64,000 bases of DNA from Aequorivita sp. (GTDB taxonomy: Bacteria > Bacteroidota > Bacteroidia > Flavobacteriales > Flavobacteriaceae): NCBI GenBank assembly GCA_024637015.1, contig JAGXGE010000001.1, forward strand, positions 85,255 through 149,254, read 5' to 3'. Below are positions 50,940 through 60,429 of the stretch, piece by piece. The notes beneath the pieces are model-generated. The model searched no databases. It was not told the DNA's origin and saw only the letters and a list, made by a program, of their open reading frames with translations. The stretch's first letter is position 1, and the number at the start of each line of letters is the position of its first letter. Both the position numbers and the translations under genes were made by a program.

Positions 50940-51581
50940 ATGGGAACATTTAAAAAGGGAATCCTAGGCGGATTCCGCGGAAAAGTGGGCAGCGTTGTAG
51001 GTGCCCGTTGGCGCGGTAAGTACGTGATGCGTAGCTTGCCCGAAACTGAAGATCGCCCTCCAACGGAGGGGCAAAAAAAGGTACGGGAAAGGTTTAGCCT
51101 GGTAGCCCGTTTTTTAAACCCGATGAAACCCATTGTAGGTAAGTATTTCGGGCAGAAGCAAGGCGACAAATCGCCATTTAACTTGGCCACTTCCTATCAC
51201 ATTCGGGAGGCGGTACTGGAAGTAGGCGATGATTTCACTATGGATTATCCCAAAGTGCTTATTAGTAAGGGAGATTTAAGTGGACTTCAGTCGCCAACGT
51301 TAACAGCTACAGTTGCGAATGTGCTGCAGTTGGAATACACAGACAATACTGGTCAGGGCTTTGCAAAAGCAGAAGACCCATTGTTGGTGGTGCTCTATGT
51401 GGCAAGTCTGAGCGAGTATCAATTGTTTACCCCAGCTGGAACGCGGGAGGAAACATCCGTAAACTTGCCTTTGCCGCCCTATTGGTCTGGCATGGAAATC
51501 AATGCTTGGGCCACCTTTGTGGATATAGAAGGCAAACGTGCAGCCACCAGTACCTATCTGGGAGCAGTAACGGCAGTGTAA
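50940..51581 (+). CDS. DUF6266 family protein
   Basis: A 213-residue protein matching the Bacteroidota DUF6266 type: MGTFKKGILGGFRGKVGSVVG at the start (glycine/lysine-rich, basic), PPTEGQKKVRERFSLVARFL, and LSEYQLFTPAGTREE and INAWATFVDIEGKRAATSTYL in a beta-rich C-terminal half. No function is known to me. It is the only plus-strand gene in the 37-kb polysaccharide locus, has its own promoter and terminator, and its G+C and codon use look higher than those of its neighbours. It may be part of a transferable unit together with the convergent HTH gene. Confidence 0.8.
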   Translation: MGTFKKGILGGFRGKVGSVVGARWRGKYVMRSLPETEDRPPTEGQKKVRERFSLVARFLNPMKPIVGKYFGQKQGDKSPFNLATSYHIREAVLEVGDDFTMDYPKVLISKGDLSGLQSPTLTATVANVLQLEYTDNTGQGFAKAEDPLLVVLYVASLSEYQLFTPAGTREETSVNLPLPPYWSGMEINAWATFVDIEGKRAATSTYLGAVTAV

Positions 51582-51603
51582 ACAGCTTATGTTATCACGA
51601 CAA

Positions 51604-51634
51604 AAAGACCCGCAGTTTTTTGTTGTGGGTCTTT
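51604..51634. terminator. Terminator between DUF6266 and HTH genes
   Basis: An 11-bp stem (51604-51614 with 51624-51634, one G-U pair) with a T-rich 9-nt loop follows 22 bp after the DUF6266 stop. It is followed by CGCTTTAT rather than a clean U-run. It can serve both convergent genes. Confidence 0.75.
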
Positions 51635-51638
51635 CGCT

Positions 51639-51953
51639 TTATAAGTATTTGCAGCGGCAATGCTCGTTTAAAAAACCAGCTTTGGCAAGCAATATTTTGC
51701 AAATTACCAGTTTTAAATAATACACGTTGCGGCTCAATTTAACACAAGGCAGGATTCCCTTTTGCCGCCAACGGTATAAGGTTACACGATTCACACCTAA
51801 GATGCGCATCAAGTCAGCTTCCGTTAGCAGTTCTTTCTCGCCTTCCAGTAATTTTAAATAAGGTGCTGGACGTTCATTAAATACATTTGGCATTCGCTTG
51901 TTGTTATAGCCAACTTCCTTCTTGGCCTTAACTTTTGTGGTTAACGCTTTCAT
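51639..51953 (-). CDS. Helix-turn-helix domain protein (excisionase/MerR-like HTH_17)
   Basis: A 104-residue small DNA-binding protein. The HTH lies at about 42-75: LLTEADLMRILGVNRVTLYRWRQKGILPCVKLSRNVYYL, with the usual LxWRxxGxLPxxKxxxxxxY pattern of the excisionase-like family. The N-terminus is basic. It is convergent with DUF6266, sharing the terminator at 51604-51634. It could regulate the DUF6266 unit or the flanking polysaccharide genes; no operator was recognised. Its 139-bp upstream region is AT-rich with no other gene. Confidence 0.8.
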   Translation of the reverse strand: MKALTTKVKAKKEVGYNNKRMPNVFNERPAPYLKLLEGEKELLTEADLMRILGVNRVTLYRWRQKGILPCVKLSRNVYYLKLVICKILLAKAGFLNEHCRCKYL

Positions 51954-52092
51954 ATTACCTGATTTTTGAAGGGGGAGATAATAAATGTAAGAAACATCTT
52001 AAAAACAAACAATTTATTTTATAAAAATGTTACGGGGTTCTATTTTAAAACTATTAATATTTGTAATAAAACAAGTCGATCTTCAATTATCA

Positions 52093-53031
52093 CTACTGAA
52101 TGAGGTTTAGGTAATTAGCTGTTTTTTTTTGGTTCAGTTCCCTGCTTTTTTGAATTTCAGGCATTAATTTAGTAAGTAGTTTTACTTCTTTATTTAAAAG
52201 GGTAGCTTGTGAAAATTTCATTTTTAAGGAGGCTTTCAATTTATTCTTTTTTCTTTTCTTGATTAGATTTTTAAGTTCCTCTATATTTTCAATATTTATG
52301 TTACCGTATTTCATTTTAAGCGATCGTTCCATTCTCTCAAAATATTCCCGTGAGCCTCTTTCAATGTGTGTTAAAACCCTATCTTCTCGGTCATGTTGTA
52401 AAAATGTAGTGGGGACAATCCCTATTTTAAACCCATGATACTTGGCGCGCTGACAGTAATTATCATCTTCCCCATAATGAAAGAAAATAGGGTCAAAGCC
52501 GCCCACTGTTTCAAGTATATCTTTAGACAACAACCAACCAGCAGCATTAACGAAAGGTATTTCGTAGGTTTCTTGAAGCGGTTTGTTTAAGACAAAGTCA
52601 GAGTAAAAATCGGGATTATTTTTATACGCTACATAATTAGAAAAGTTTACATCTAGTCTATTTCCTTCTCCATTCAAATGGATAGGGCTTAGAATTCCAT
52701 AGTCCGGATTTTTCTTTTGAACGCTAACAAGCTTATCTAAACAAGCTGCCTGTAGATAAGCATCCTGATTTAGCAAAAAAACATAGTCCACTCCTTTTTC
52801 TAGTGCATACTTTATCGCCAAATTGTTGGCTTGCCCAAAACCAAGGTTTTCTTTTTGGGGCATTAATCGCACCTCAGGAAAGTTTTCCTTTATATAAGCT
52901 ACCGTTCCATCTGTAGAGTTGTTGTCAACAATTATAATTTGATACTCTTTGCAACTATCCAGACATTTTTCAATCCAGGACATAGCGTTATAGGTGACAA
53001 TGATTATAAATATTGTTTTTTCTGATCCCAT
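52093..53031 (-). CDS. Glycosyltransferase family 2 (rhamnosyltransferase-like)
   Basis: A 312-residue GT-A enzyme of the WbbL/RfbF-like group: FIIIVTYNAMSWIEKCL, IIVDNNSTDGTVAYI, ENLGFGQANNLAIKYAL, VFLLNQDAYLQ (DxD-like) and HYGEDDNYCQRAKYHG, which contains the conserved EDxxxxxR block. The group includes many rhamnosyltransferases, but the sugar is not proven. A 110-bp AT-rich gap precedes it on the upstream side. Confidence 0.85.
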   Translation of the reverse strand: MGSEKTIFIIIVTYNAMSWIEKCLDSCKEYQIIIVDNNSTDGTVAYIKENFPEVRLMPQKENLGFGQANNLAIKYALEKGVDYVFLLNQDAYLQAACLDKLVSVQKKNPDYGILSPIHLNGEGNRLDVNFSNYVAYKNNPDFYSDFVLNKPLQETYEIPFVNAAGWLLSKDILETVGGFDPIFFHYGEDDNYCQRAKYHGFKIGIVPTTFLQHDREDRVLTHIERGSREYFERMERSLKMKYGNINIENIEELKNLIKKRKKNKLKASLKMKFSQATLLNKEVKLLTKLMPEIQKSRELNQKKTANYLNLIQ

Positions 53032-53141
53032 TACCCTAATTTTTTAATTTAATTTATCTCATACTTTCATTGAAAGGATTTACAATACCTGATACAAGGG
53101 AACAATATCATTATCAACACATATAAAACTAAGTTTATATA

Positions 53142-53996
53142 TTAGTGACTAAAAACACGTCCATTTTTAAATCGATTTTGAGATACAATAATACTAAAGT
53201 CTTTTGTTTTCAATATTGTATTTGCTTTTTTCACAAAAAGCAAAGGTTTTTGCCCATAAAAGGACGCCCACATTGAAAATGTACTGGGGGGGCCAATTAT
53301 ATAGTCACATTCACTTAAACCATATAAATCTTCAATAAGATTTGTGTCATAAATTTGAAAAACAGAGAAATCTTTATAAATCTCCAAGTTTATCTTTTCA
53401 TCAGAGCATAATAGAAAAGTTATTTTTTTAGTATTACCAAATTCATTTTTGAGTTGGGATAAAAAATTGATAATGGTTGAATCAGAATAAAAATAGATAC
53501 CATTCCTAAATTCCTTATAATCGCCTCTTCTAATATGAACTCCAATAATTAAATCAAAAGATTTTCTTTTACTTCCAAAAATTTCATCCACCTTCTTAGT
53601 GTAAATACTTTTAGGACGAAAGATTTTTTGGATTTCTGCTATTTTTAATGGACTATCAGGTTTTTTATGTTTCCATCCATTAATAAAAACAAGTCTATTC
53701 TTTAATTTTATTTTCGTTACACAAATTTCGGTTTTACAAATAATTCCTGTATGGAATAAAACTCGATTTGGTATTCTATTTAGAATCCCAATTATGAATT
53801 TGTAAAGCATTGATATTTTCTTATTTTCAATAAACCTTATATTATCGAATACTTTCAAATCATCAAAATATTTATAGTAATCATAAAAGTGCATAATTAC
53901 TAACTTATTTTTACTCTCAAATGCTTCGCTTATAAAGGGCGTAAAAGCCCATAATCTATTGCATAATTGTCCATATTTGTCTTTTAATATTAGCAT
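53142..53996 (-). CDS. Alpha-1,2-fucosyltransferase-like (GT11-type) protein
   Basis: A 284-residue protein. VHIRRGDYKEF carries the HxRRxDY signature shared by alpha-1,2- and alpha-1,6-fucosyltransferases (GDP-fucose binding), and IIGPPSTFSMWASFYG resembles the second conserved motif (S-x-S/T-F-S-x-W-A). The N-terminus LKDKYGQLCNRLW replaces the usual G-x-L-G-N-Q motif. Gmd and Fcl lie 2 kb upstream, which would supply GDP-L-fucose. The gene is very AT-rich, suggesting transfer. Linkage is inferred from motifs only. Confidence 0.7.
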   Translation of the reverse strand: MLILKDKYGQLCNRLWAFTPFISEAFESKNKLVIMHFYDYYKYFDDLKVFDNIRFIENKKISMLYKFIIGILNRIPNRVLFHTGIICKTEICVTKIKLKNRLVFINGWKHKKPDSPLKIAEIQKIFRPKSIYTKKVDEIFGSKRKSFDLIIGVHIRRGDYKEFRNGIYFYSDSTIINFLSQLKNEFGNTKKITFLLCSDEKINLEIYKDFSVFQIYDTNLIEDLYGLSECDYIIGPPSTFSMWASFYGQKPLLFVKKANTILKTKDFSIIVSQNRFKNGRVFSH

Positions 53997-54154
53997 TTTT
54001 TATCTTGATGTTTTATTTCAGCAAACATTTAAATAATTATTGTTTTTAATATTAAACTATATCAAAATTTAATATAGCTTCATAAAACAATTTTTTAAAC
54101 CATTGTGGGTTTAGGTTAAATGCTTTTTTATAGATTCTTATGATTATATAGATA

Positions 54155-55789
54155 CTATTTGCGGACTATATTAATTGCACGTTTGAGTTGGCGTTTTACC
54201 TTAGCCTTTGTTGAGAATTTCAAAACTAACTTTTTTTTATAACTTGGATGTAAGAGTGGCAAGAACTTTTTGTAGAGAATTTTCTTATAAATTTCGTAAT
54301 CTGCAATGGGTTTGTTACGGTTTACGTTGGTTGCTTGATCCTTATGAATCCGAAATTTTACTAGGGGCTTATTGATTATGGCAATGGGATGTGTTTTCAG
54401 GATGCGATAGTAAAATACATAATCCAATATCTGCTTTAGATTTTCGTCAAAACCACCCACTTTTTGAAGAATATCCTTTTTAAATAGCACTGTGGGTGGC
54501 TCTCCTATTTTGTTCATTGGCGAATCCATAAAATCTTTCCTGGAAAATAAGGTTTTATCAATAAACGTAATACTCTCATCTTTCTCAAATTGCACTTGCA
54601 GGTTTTTGAATTTATTTATCCAATCTTTTATCTCCTCTGTGATTTCCCCTTCCATTATAAAATCCCGTTTACACCCCACAAGCCCTAAATGTGGATGCTG
54701 GCTATAAACTGAAACCATTTCGGCAACACAAGTGGGCATTAGTACATCGTCCTGAAAAAGAAATTTTATAAACTTCCCATTCGCATGTTTTATGGCATTG
54801 TTCCAATTGGCGCCAATTCCATTAGGTTTGTGAGAAACAATGGTAACAGGTAAGTTTACATCATTTTTAAATTTTTTTACAATCTGTAGGGTATTGTCTG
54901 TAGAAGCATCATCACTAATTATAACCTCAATATTGTTATAGGTCTGCTTTGTAACAGAGTTTAAAGCCTCTTGCAAAAAAGAAGCTCCATTATAGGTAGG
55001 AATACAAATAGAAACTAGTTTATTGTTTTTCTTTAAATTAATTTTTTTTGTGCGATTTTTATAATTGAAAATTTCCTTAATCAGTTTCTTGATAGTTTTC
55101 TTATTTAATTTATTATACCCTAAATACAAACATTTATAGGGACGAATCTTATTAAATATTACATCAAAATTTAGAGAACTAAATCCATCATCAGCATAGT
55201 TTGCAACTATATTGTCGATAAATTTTTTTTTGATTTTGGAGGAATAAAAACATCTAATATTATGGTCCCAATCGGCATGGGATTTGTATTTTAAATTGAA
55301 TTTTCCAATTTTTTTAAAAATTGTTTTATTAAAAAATATGGCTTGGTGGCAAATATTCTTTGACGCCAATTTTGAACAATTAAACTCCCCGTCATAAATT
55401 CCATTAAATCGAGTTGAATATACGTTTCCATAAATTAAATCAACTTCTGCTAGCGCTATAACCGATGCAATTTTCTCCAAAGTAGTATTTTCATATAAGG
55501 TGTCATCACTTCCCAAAAAATACAACCAATCCCCTTTTGCCTTTTCAATACCTTTATTCATAGCATCATAAATTCCGAAATCCTTTTCGGAAAAAATAAA
55601 TAATGATGCTATTTTGTCTCTATAATTTTCAGCTATTTTTAATGTATTGTCTGTAGACAAACCGTCCATAATCAAAACTTCAACATTTTTAAAAGTTTGA
55701 TTGCAAATGCTGCCTAAAGCAAGGTCCAAAGTTTCTCCAGAATTAAATGTAGGTATGATTATAGATATAAGAGGGGATTGCGATTCCAT
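54155..55789 (-). CDS. Two-module glycosyltransferase family 2
   Basis: A 544-residue protein with two GT-A modules. The first (about 1-230) has SIIIPTFNSGETLDLALGS, VLIMDGLSTDNT and LYFLGSDDTLYE, a colanic-type GT2. The second (about 260-540) has SICIPTYNGASFLQEAL, VIISDDASTDNT and IKFLFQDDVLMP. Unlike the enzyme at 4651-6324 the modules are not close copies, so this is a fusion rather than a duplication. It probably adds two successive sugars. It is adjacent to fcl (1 bp) in the fucose subregion; a 158-bp AT-rich gap without genes lies at its 3' side. Confidence 0.87.
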   Translation of the reverse strand: MESQSPLISIIIPTFNSGETLDLALGSICNQTFKNVEVLIMDGLSTDNTLKIAENYRDKIASLFIFSEKDFGIYDAMNKGIEKAKGDWLYFLGSDDTLYENTTLEKIASVIALAEVDLIYGNVYSTRFNGIYDGEFNCSKLASKNICHQAIFFNKTIFKKIGKFNLKYKSHADWDHNIRCFYSSKIKKKFIDNIVANYADDGFSSLNFDVIFNKIRPYKCLYLGYNKLNKKTIKKLIKEIFNYKNRTKKINLKKNNKLVSICIPTYNGASFLQEALNSVTKQTYNNIEVIISDDASTDNTLQIVKKFKNDVNLPVTIVSHKPNGIGANWNNAIKHANGKFIKFLFQDDVLMPTCVAEMVSVYSQHPHLGLVGCKRDFIMEGEITEEIKDWINKFKNLQVQFEKDESITFIDKTLFSRKDFMDSPMNKIGEPPTVLFKKDILQKVGGFDENLKQILDYVFYYRILKTHPIAIINKPLVKFRIHKDQATNVNRNKPIADYEIYKKILYKKFLPLLHPSYKKKLVLKFSTKAKVKRQLKRAINIVRK

Positions 55790-55790
55790 T

Positions 55791-56738
55791 TTAAGAAGAA
55801 AATTTACTTTTATAAACCTCCGAAATTCCAGTTTTCAGTTCAATTTTATGTTCCCATCCCAAACTATGTATTAATGATACATCCAATAATTTCCGAGGAG
55901 TTCCGTCGGGCTTGTCCGTATTCCATATAATTTCACCAGAAAAACCCACAATTTCTTTAATCAACAATGCCAGTGCTTTTATTGAAATATCTTTTCCAGT
56001 ACCAATATTCACAGAGACGTTTCCTTCATAGGTATTCATTAAATGCAAACAAGCCTTCGCCAAATCATCCACATGTAAAAATTCCCGCATAGGCGTACCC
56101 GACCCCCAAACTTCAACAGTATCATCATAATTTAGTTTTGCTTCATGAAATTTCCGTAAAAGCGCTGGCAAAACGTGGGAGTTTTTTAAGTCATACGTAT
56201 CATTGGGACCATATAAATTGGTTGGCATCACTGAAATAAAATTGGAGCCGTATTGACGATTATAATTTTCACATAGCTTTACCCCTGCTATTTTGGCGAT
56301 AGCATAAGGTTCATTGGTTTCTTCTAAGGTTCCAGTAAGTAAAGAAGTCTCTTTTATGGGCTGTGGCGCAAACTTGGGATAAATGCAGGAAGAAGCCAAA
56401 AACAAAAGTTTTTTAACACCCTGAACATAACTTTGATGAATCACATTGTTCTGTATCATCAAGTTATCATACAAAAACTCCCCCCTGTAGGTATTGTTTG
56501 CTTCTATGCCCCCCACTTTAGCTGCTGCGAGAAAAACGTATTCGGGTTTTTCATGCCTAAAAAAAGATGCCACTTCATCTTGCTGACGCAAATCTAACTC
56601 GCTAGAATTTTTTAAAATCAAATTGGCATAGCCCAGTTCTTGTAACTGTCTAACAATTGCCGACCCAACCATTCCCTTATGTCCAGCTATATATATTTTG
56701 GCGTTTTTATCCATTTTGTAAGTATCTAAACTATTCAT
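55791..56738 (-). CDS. fcl: GDP-L-fucose synthase
   Basis: Epimerises and reduces GDP-4-keto-6-deoxy-mannose to GDP-L-fucose in the cytoplasm with NADPH. The 315 residues form a short-chain dehydrogenase: [11 protein letters not shown] nucleotide loop, [15 protein letters not shown] (catalytic Ser), PYAIAKIAG (Tyr-x3-Lys) and [13 protein letters not shown]. The start could be the ATG at 56738 (8-bp overlap with gmd) or at 56714 ([11 protein letters not shown]). It pairs with the adjacent gmd. Confidence 0.95.
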   Translation of the reverse strand: MNSLDTYKMDKNAKIYIAGHKGMVGSAIVRQLQELGYANLILKNSSELDLRQQDEVASFFRHEKPEYVFLAAAKVGGIEANNTYRGEFLYDNLMIQNNVIHQSYVQGVKKLLFLASSCIYPKFAPQPIKETSLLTGTLEETNEPYAIAKIAGVKLCENYNRQYGSNFISVMPTNLYGPNDTYDLKNSHVLPALLRKFHEAKLNYDDTVEVWGSGTPMREFLHVDDLAKACLHLMNTYEGNVSVNIGTGKDISIKALALLIKEIVGFSGEIIWNTDKPDGTPRKLLDVSLIHSLGWEHKIELKTGISEVYKSKFSS

Positions 56739-57843
56739 GATAGTTTAAAGTATCATGCCCCGCATCGCGTAAATACTTTTCTTTTTTAAAAAGTTTTAAA
56801 TCTGCCTCCATCATTTCAGCAACCAATTGTGGTAATGTATATTTTGGAGTCCAATTCAGCTTTTCTTTGCACTTGGTCGCATCACCTATCAACAAATCAA
56901 CTTCAGTGGGGCGATGGTAATTTGGATCCACCTTAACTACTACCTTTCCTTTTGGCAGTTGATATTCTGGATTACTACAGGACACGACAGTTCCAATTTC
57001 ATGCTCGTTTTCACCATTAAAATTTAAAGTGACCCCCACTTCGCCAAACGCCATTTGCACAAATTCGCGTACGGAAGTAGTTTTTCCTGTGGCAATTACA
57101 TAGTCATCTGGTTTGTCCTGCTGGAGCATCAACCACATGGCTTCTACATAGTCCTTTGCATGCCCCCAATCTCTTCTGGCATTTAGATTCCCAAGGTATA
57201 ACGTATCCTGCATGCCCATCACAATTTTTGCTGTGGCACGGGTAATTTTTCGGGTTACAAAAGTTTCGCCCCGCAAAGGTGATTCGTGGTTGAATAAAAT
57301 ACCGTTACAGGCAAATATATTATATGCTTCTCTGTAGTTTACCGTAATCCAATATCCATACAGTTTTGCAACTCCATACGGGCTTCGTGGATAAAAAGGG
57401 GTTTTCTCGGTTTGTGGCACTTGCTGTACAAGGCCGTAAAGCTCAGATGTTGAAGCTTGGTATATTTTCGTTTTTTCAGTTAATCCCAACAAACGCACCG
57501 CTTCCAATATTCGCAAGGTACCCAAACCATCTACATTTGCGGTGTATTCGGGCGTATCGAAACTAACCTTTACGTGCGACATTGCCCCGAGATTATAGAT
57601 TTCATCAGGCTGAACTTCCTGTATAATACGGGTAAGATTCATGGCATCACTCAAATCGCCATAATGCAGTTTGAAGCGGATGTTCTTTTCGTGGGGATCT
57701 TGGTATAAATGGTCTATTCTAGTGGTATTAAATGAGGAAGCCCGTCTTTTTATTCCGTGGACCTCATACCCTTTGGACAATAACAATTCAGCCAAATAAG
57801 CACCATCCTGACCTGTGATTCCTGTTATGAGTGCTTTTTTCAT
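56731..57843 (-). CDS. gmd: GDP-mannose 4,6-dehydratase
   Basis: Converts GDP-D-mannose to GDP-4-keto-6-deoxy-D-mannose. The 370 residues carry the NADP-binding [39 protein letters not shown] (catalytic Thr/Ser), [12 protein letters not shown] (Tyr-x3-Lys) and [16 protein letters not shown], all signature blocks of Gmd. It overlaps fcl by 8 bp and the upstream sulfotransferase by 4 bp (ATGA). Its product feeds Fcl and could also feed a 4-aminotransferase. Confidence 0.97.
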   Translation of the reverse strand: MKKALITGITGQDGAYLAELLLSKGYEVHGIKRRASSFNTTRIDHLYQDPHEKNIRFKLHYGDLSDAMNLTRIIQEVQPDEIYNLGAMSHVKVSFDTPEYTANVDGLGTLRILEAVRLLGLTEKTKIYQASTSELYGLVQQVPQTEKTPFYPRSPYGVAKLYGYWITVNYREAYNIFACNGILFNHESPLRGETFVTRKITRATAKIVMGMQDTLYLGNLNARRDWGHAKDYVEAMWLMLQQDKPDDYVIATGKTTSVREFVQMAFGEVGVTLNFNGENEHEIGTVVSCSNPEYQLPKGKVVVKVDPNYHRPTEVDLLIGDATKCKEKLNWTPKYTLPQLVAEMMEADLKLFKKEKYLRDAGHDTLNYHE

Positions 57844-58814
57844 GAATTTGATTCTTTTTTTAAATATATTGATTTATTTAACAAACTATAAAAAATATGC
57901 TTTATAAAATATTTTAACTCTTTTTTTAATGCATAGTTTTTAGCCCGTTCGTTGCTAAAATGTGCAAATTGAGAAAAAGCTCGTGTTTTTTTTGGTTTTA
58001 AACCCTCCACTTTATAATGTCCATATTCCAATAAAAAATCTTCTCTTAGATAGTTTGCATAACCCCTTAAAAAGCCTACAAATTTAGTTGTCAATTCCTT
58101 TGTCTGCGACTCTACCTTTGAATGGGTATAACCAAGTTCCGAATTTTGATAAGGATCACCATACTTCCCTTTATACTTCACATTTTTGCTAGTATCTAAA
58201 ACCGTTTCATCGTATGCTATTCCACACCAATTATAAAGTTTCTTAACCTCAACTGTCGTATCTGCAATTAAATCCTCATATCGCAAGCTATACACATTTG
58301 GGTTATTTTTATGTGTATCACTAAAGTTTTTTAGGCGTGGTGGAGCCAGCAGCAAATCGCGTTTGAAATGCGCTAATTTCTTAAAAGTCTTTATGTTCCA
58401 AGTTTTTATCATCGACTTTGCCACATCAATGGGGTTGCGCTTCAGGATGATTATTTTACTTTTAGGAAATAGGGCCACAAGTTCCTCTAAAATCTCCCAA
58501 TACCTAGGGGTTTTATCTATCACAAACTCATAGCCATTAAACATTGGCTTATACAAATTCAGGATAAACTCCTTTTGCATCTTATGATAGTCAAGCATAT
58601 CATATTTCTGAAGATAGTCATTAAAGGCATCGGCTGCCAATTTATTGTCGTAATCTGTCTTTGTTAGCTTGGGGTTTAATTGGTTTACAAAATTCAATAA
58701 AATCCATGGCTCACTGCAGGTATTGGTTTGTCTATTATTTGAAAGCAAATTCTGCAAATAGGTGGAACCGCTACGTGGCTGTGAAACTATGAATATGAGG
58801 TTTTCTTCTTTCAT
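57840..58814 (-). CDS. Sulfotransferase family protein (Sulfotransfer_3-type)
   Basis: A 324-residue PAPS-dependent sulfotransferase, longer than the other three. The 5' loop is [19 protein letters not shown] (8-26), the 3'-phosphate site is [16 protein letters not shown] near 148-162, and [10 protein letters not shown] is conserved in this type. It is translationally coupled by 4-bp overlaps to both gmd and the GT2 upstream, so it is part of the fucose subcluster. The C-terminus is basic. A fucose- or amino-sugar-directed sulfation is plausible but unproven. Confidence 0.82.
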   Translation of the reverse strand: MKEENLIFIVSQPRSGSTYLQNLLSNNRQTNTCSEPWILLNFVNQLNPKLTKTDYDNKLAADAFNDYLQKYDMLDYHKMQKEFILNLYKPMFNGYEFVIDKTPRYWEILEELVALFPKSKIIILKRNPIDVAKSMIKTWNIKTFKKLAHFKRDLLLAPPRLKNFSDTHKNNPNVYSLRYEDLIADTTVEVKKLYNWCGIAYDETVLDTSKNVKYKGKYGDPYQNSELGYTHSKVESQTKELTTKFVGFLRGYANYLREDFLLEYGHYKVEGLKPKKTRAFSQFAHFSNERAKNYALKKELKYFIKHIFYSLLNKSIYLKKESNS

Positions 58815-59797
58815 GAAATTTGAAGTTTCCTTTTTACTTTACTGCCAATTTTTTTAAAATAAAATAAAAAAATCCATTTTGAAGAAGCTATTTTAAGACG
58901 AAAGGGTAATTTCCGTTTAAAGATATCGTAATATAAAACTTTAATAAATGAATGAATTGTAATTGGAAGATTGTCCATAATAGGTTTATAAAATTCAAGT
59001 ACTGTCTTGGCTGCTTCTTTATGATACTTGAAGCCATAAAACCTGTCTGCATAATCCCAAATTTGAATCCAGTTTTTAAAATGTTGTATTTTAAATTTTT
59101 TCCAACCCAATTTTTCTAATCCTGCTGTAGAAACGCCACTATCCGTTTGACGATACACAGCCATCTCTTCATCAATAAAGCCAAACCTCCCGTATTTACC
59201 AAGAACAAAGCTCAAGGGAACATCTCCAAATGCCACTTTGGGAAAATTGACTGTAATTTCAGAAGGTTCAAATATATTTCTAAACATCACGGTCCGTAAC
59301 TTTATACGCATTTTGTTTTCAAAGATTGACTTTACATCTGTTTCAAACGGAAAATAACCGTGACCTTCCTTTGGGGCTTCTATTTCTTCAAAGGAATCCC
59401 CTTTTTTTTTCGCTACTTTTTGCCAATGATGGCAGGCCACTAATTGTGGACTGGCTTCTAGCAAATCTACTTGTTTTTGAAGTTTTAAAAGATCTGTCCA
59501 ATAGTCATCGCCTTCACAAAATGCAATATATTGGCCTTTGCATTGCTGAAGGGAAAAAATAAAATTAGCCATCATTCCCTTATTTTTAGTATGAGAATGA
59601 AAATGAATATTTATCTTTTTGGAATCTCTTATTTTTTCAGAAATAATAGCGCTTGTTCCATCCTTTGAATTATCATCACAAATAATAAATTCTACGTTAA
59701 AGTTCACCTGTTGCATCAAGACCCCCTTAATTGCCTCTGCAATGTACTTTTCGTGATTATAAGTAATCATGCACACAGAAACCAATGGAATACTCAT
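58811..59797 (-). CDS. Glycosyltransferase family 2
   Basis: A 328-residue GT-A enzyme: SVCMITYNHEKYIAEAIKGVL, FIICDDNSKDGT, YIAFCEGDDYWTD (DxD) and TVMFRNIFEP. The CxGDDYWTD pattern is typical of a GT2 subgroup in exopolysaccharide loci that may use fucosamine or similar sugars. It overlaps the sulfotransferase by 4 bp and lies 5 bp from the acetyltransferase. Confidence 0.86.
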   Translation of the reverse strand: MSIPLVSVCMITYNHEKYIAEAIKGVLMQQVNFNVEFIICDDNSKDGTSAIISEKIRDSKKINIHFHSHTKNKGMMANFIFSLQQCKGQYIAFCEGDDYWTDLLKLQKQVDLLEASPQLVACHHWQKVAKKKGDSFEEIEAPKEGHGYFPFETDVKSIFENKMRIKLRTVMFRNIFEPSEITVNFPKVAFGDVPLSFVLGKYGRFGFIDEEMAVYRQTDSGVSTAGLEKLGWKKFKIQHFKNWIQIWDYADRFYGFKYHKEAAKTVLEFYKPIMDNLPITIHSFIKVLYYDIFKRKLPFRLKIASSKWIFLFYFKKIGSKVKRKLQIS

Positions 59798-59802
59798 AAT
59801 AT

Positions 59803-60429
59803 TTATAATATACGATTTGGATTTCCCACTACTCTAACATTAGCTGGAACATCAGTTATTACAACTGTTCCTGCACCTATTATTGAATTATCACCAATAC
59901 TAATATCAGGTTTTAGTGTGGTGTTACTTCCAATAAAAACATTTTTACCTATAGAACAACGCCCAGGTATGGAAACATTACATGCAATTTCAGTATAATC
60001 TCCAATATAACAATCATGACTGATTGTACTGTTAAGGTTTATTAATACCCCTTCACCTAGATAGACATCATTGGTAATAATAGCACCTTGCATAATCTGA
60101 CAACCTTTATTAATAGTGGTATTAAAACTCCCCACTTTTGCAGAGGAAGAAACAACAGAAGTTAATTCTCCTCCTAAAGCAATAAATTTCTCAGCCATCT
60201 TTTTTCGCAACTGAGGGTTGCCAAGTCCTAAAGTAAACTTTTTGTCTACTGTTTTAAAATATTTTGATGCTGTTTGGATATTCGTAATGATTTTGAACTT
60301 ATCATATAATAATTTTTTTTCAGGGTTGATATCATCATAAAAGACAATTTCATCATTCTTTAAATTCATTTCAATAGAAAGAATTTCCAACAATTCCTTT
60401 GCCATTCCTTTTGCACCTATTATAAGCAT
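59803..60429 (-). CDS. NeuD/PglD-family sugar O/N-acetyltransferase
   Basis: A 208-residue protein with an N-terminal Rossmann-like sugar-binding domain (MLIIGAKGMAKELLEIL) and a C-terminal left-handed beta-helix of hexapeptide repeats (about 95-205, such as CQIMQGAIITNDVYLGEGV and KPDISIGDNSIIGAGTVVITD). The family acetylates 4-amino groups of UDP-, dTDP- or GDP-linked amino sugars. It overlaps the aminotransferase by 10 bp, so the pair (VioA/VioB- or Per/PerB-like) probably makes an N-acetylated 4-amino-4,6-dideoxy sugar. Confidence 0.87.
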   Translation of the reverse strand: MLIIGAKGMAKELLEILSIEMNLKNDEIVFYDDINPEKKLLYDKFKIITNIQTASKYFKTVDKKFTLGLGNPQLRKKMAEKFIALGGELTSVVSSSAKVGSFNTTINKGCQIMQGAIITNDVYLGEGVLINLNSTISHDCYIGDYTEIACNVSIPGRCSIGKNVFIGSNTTLKPDISIGDNSIIGAGTVVITDVPANVRVVGNPNRIL

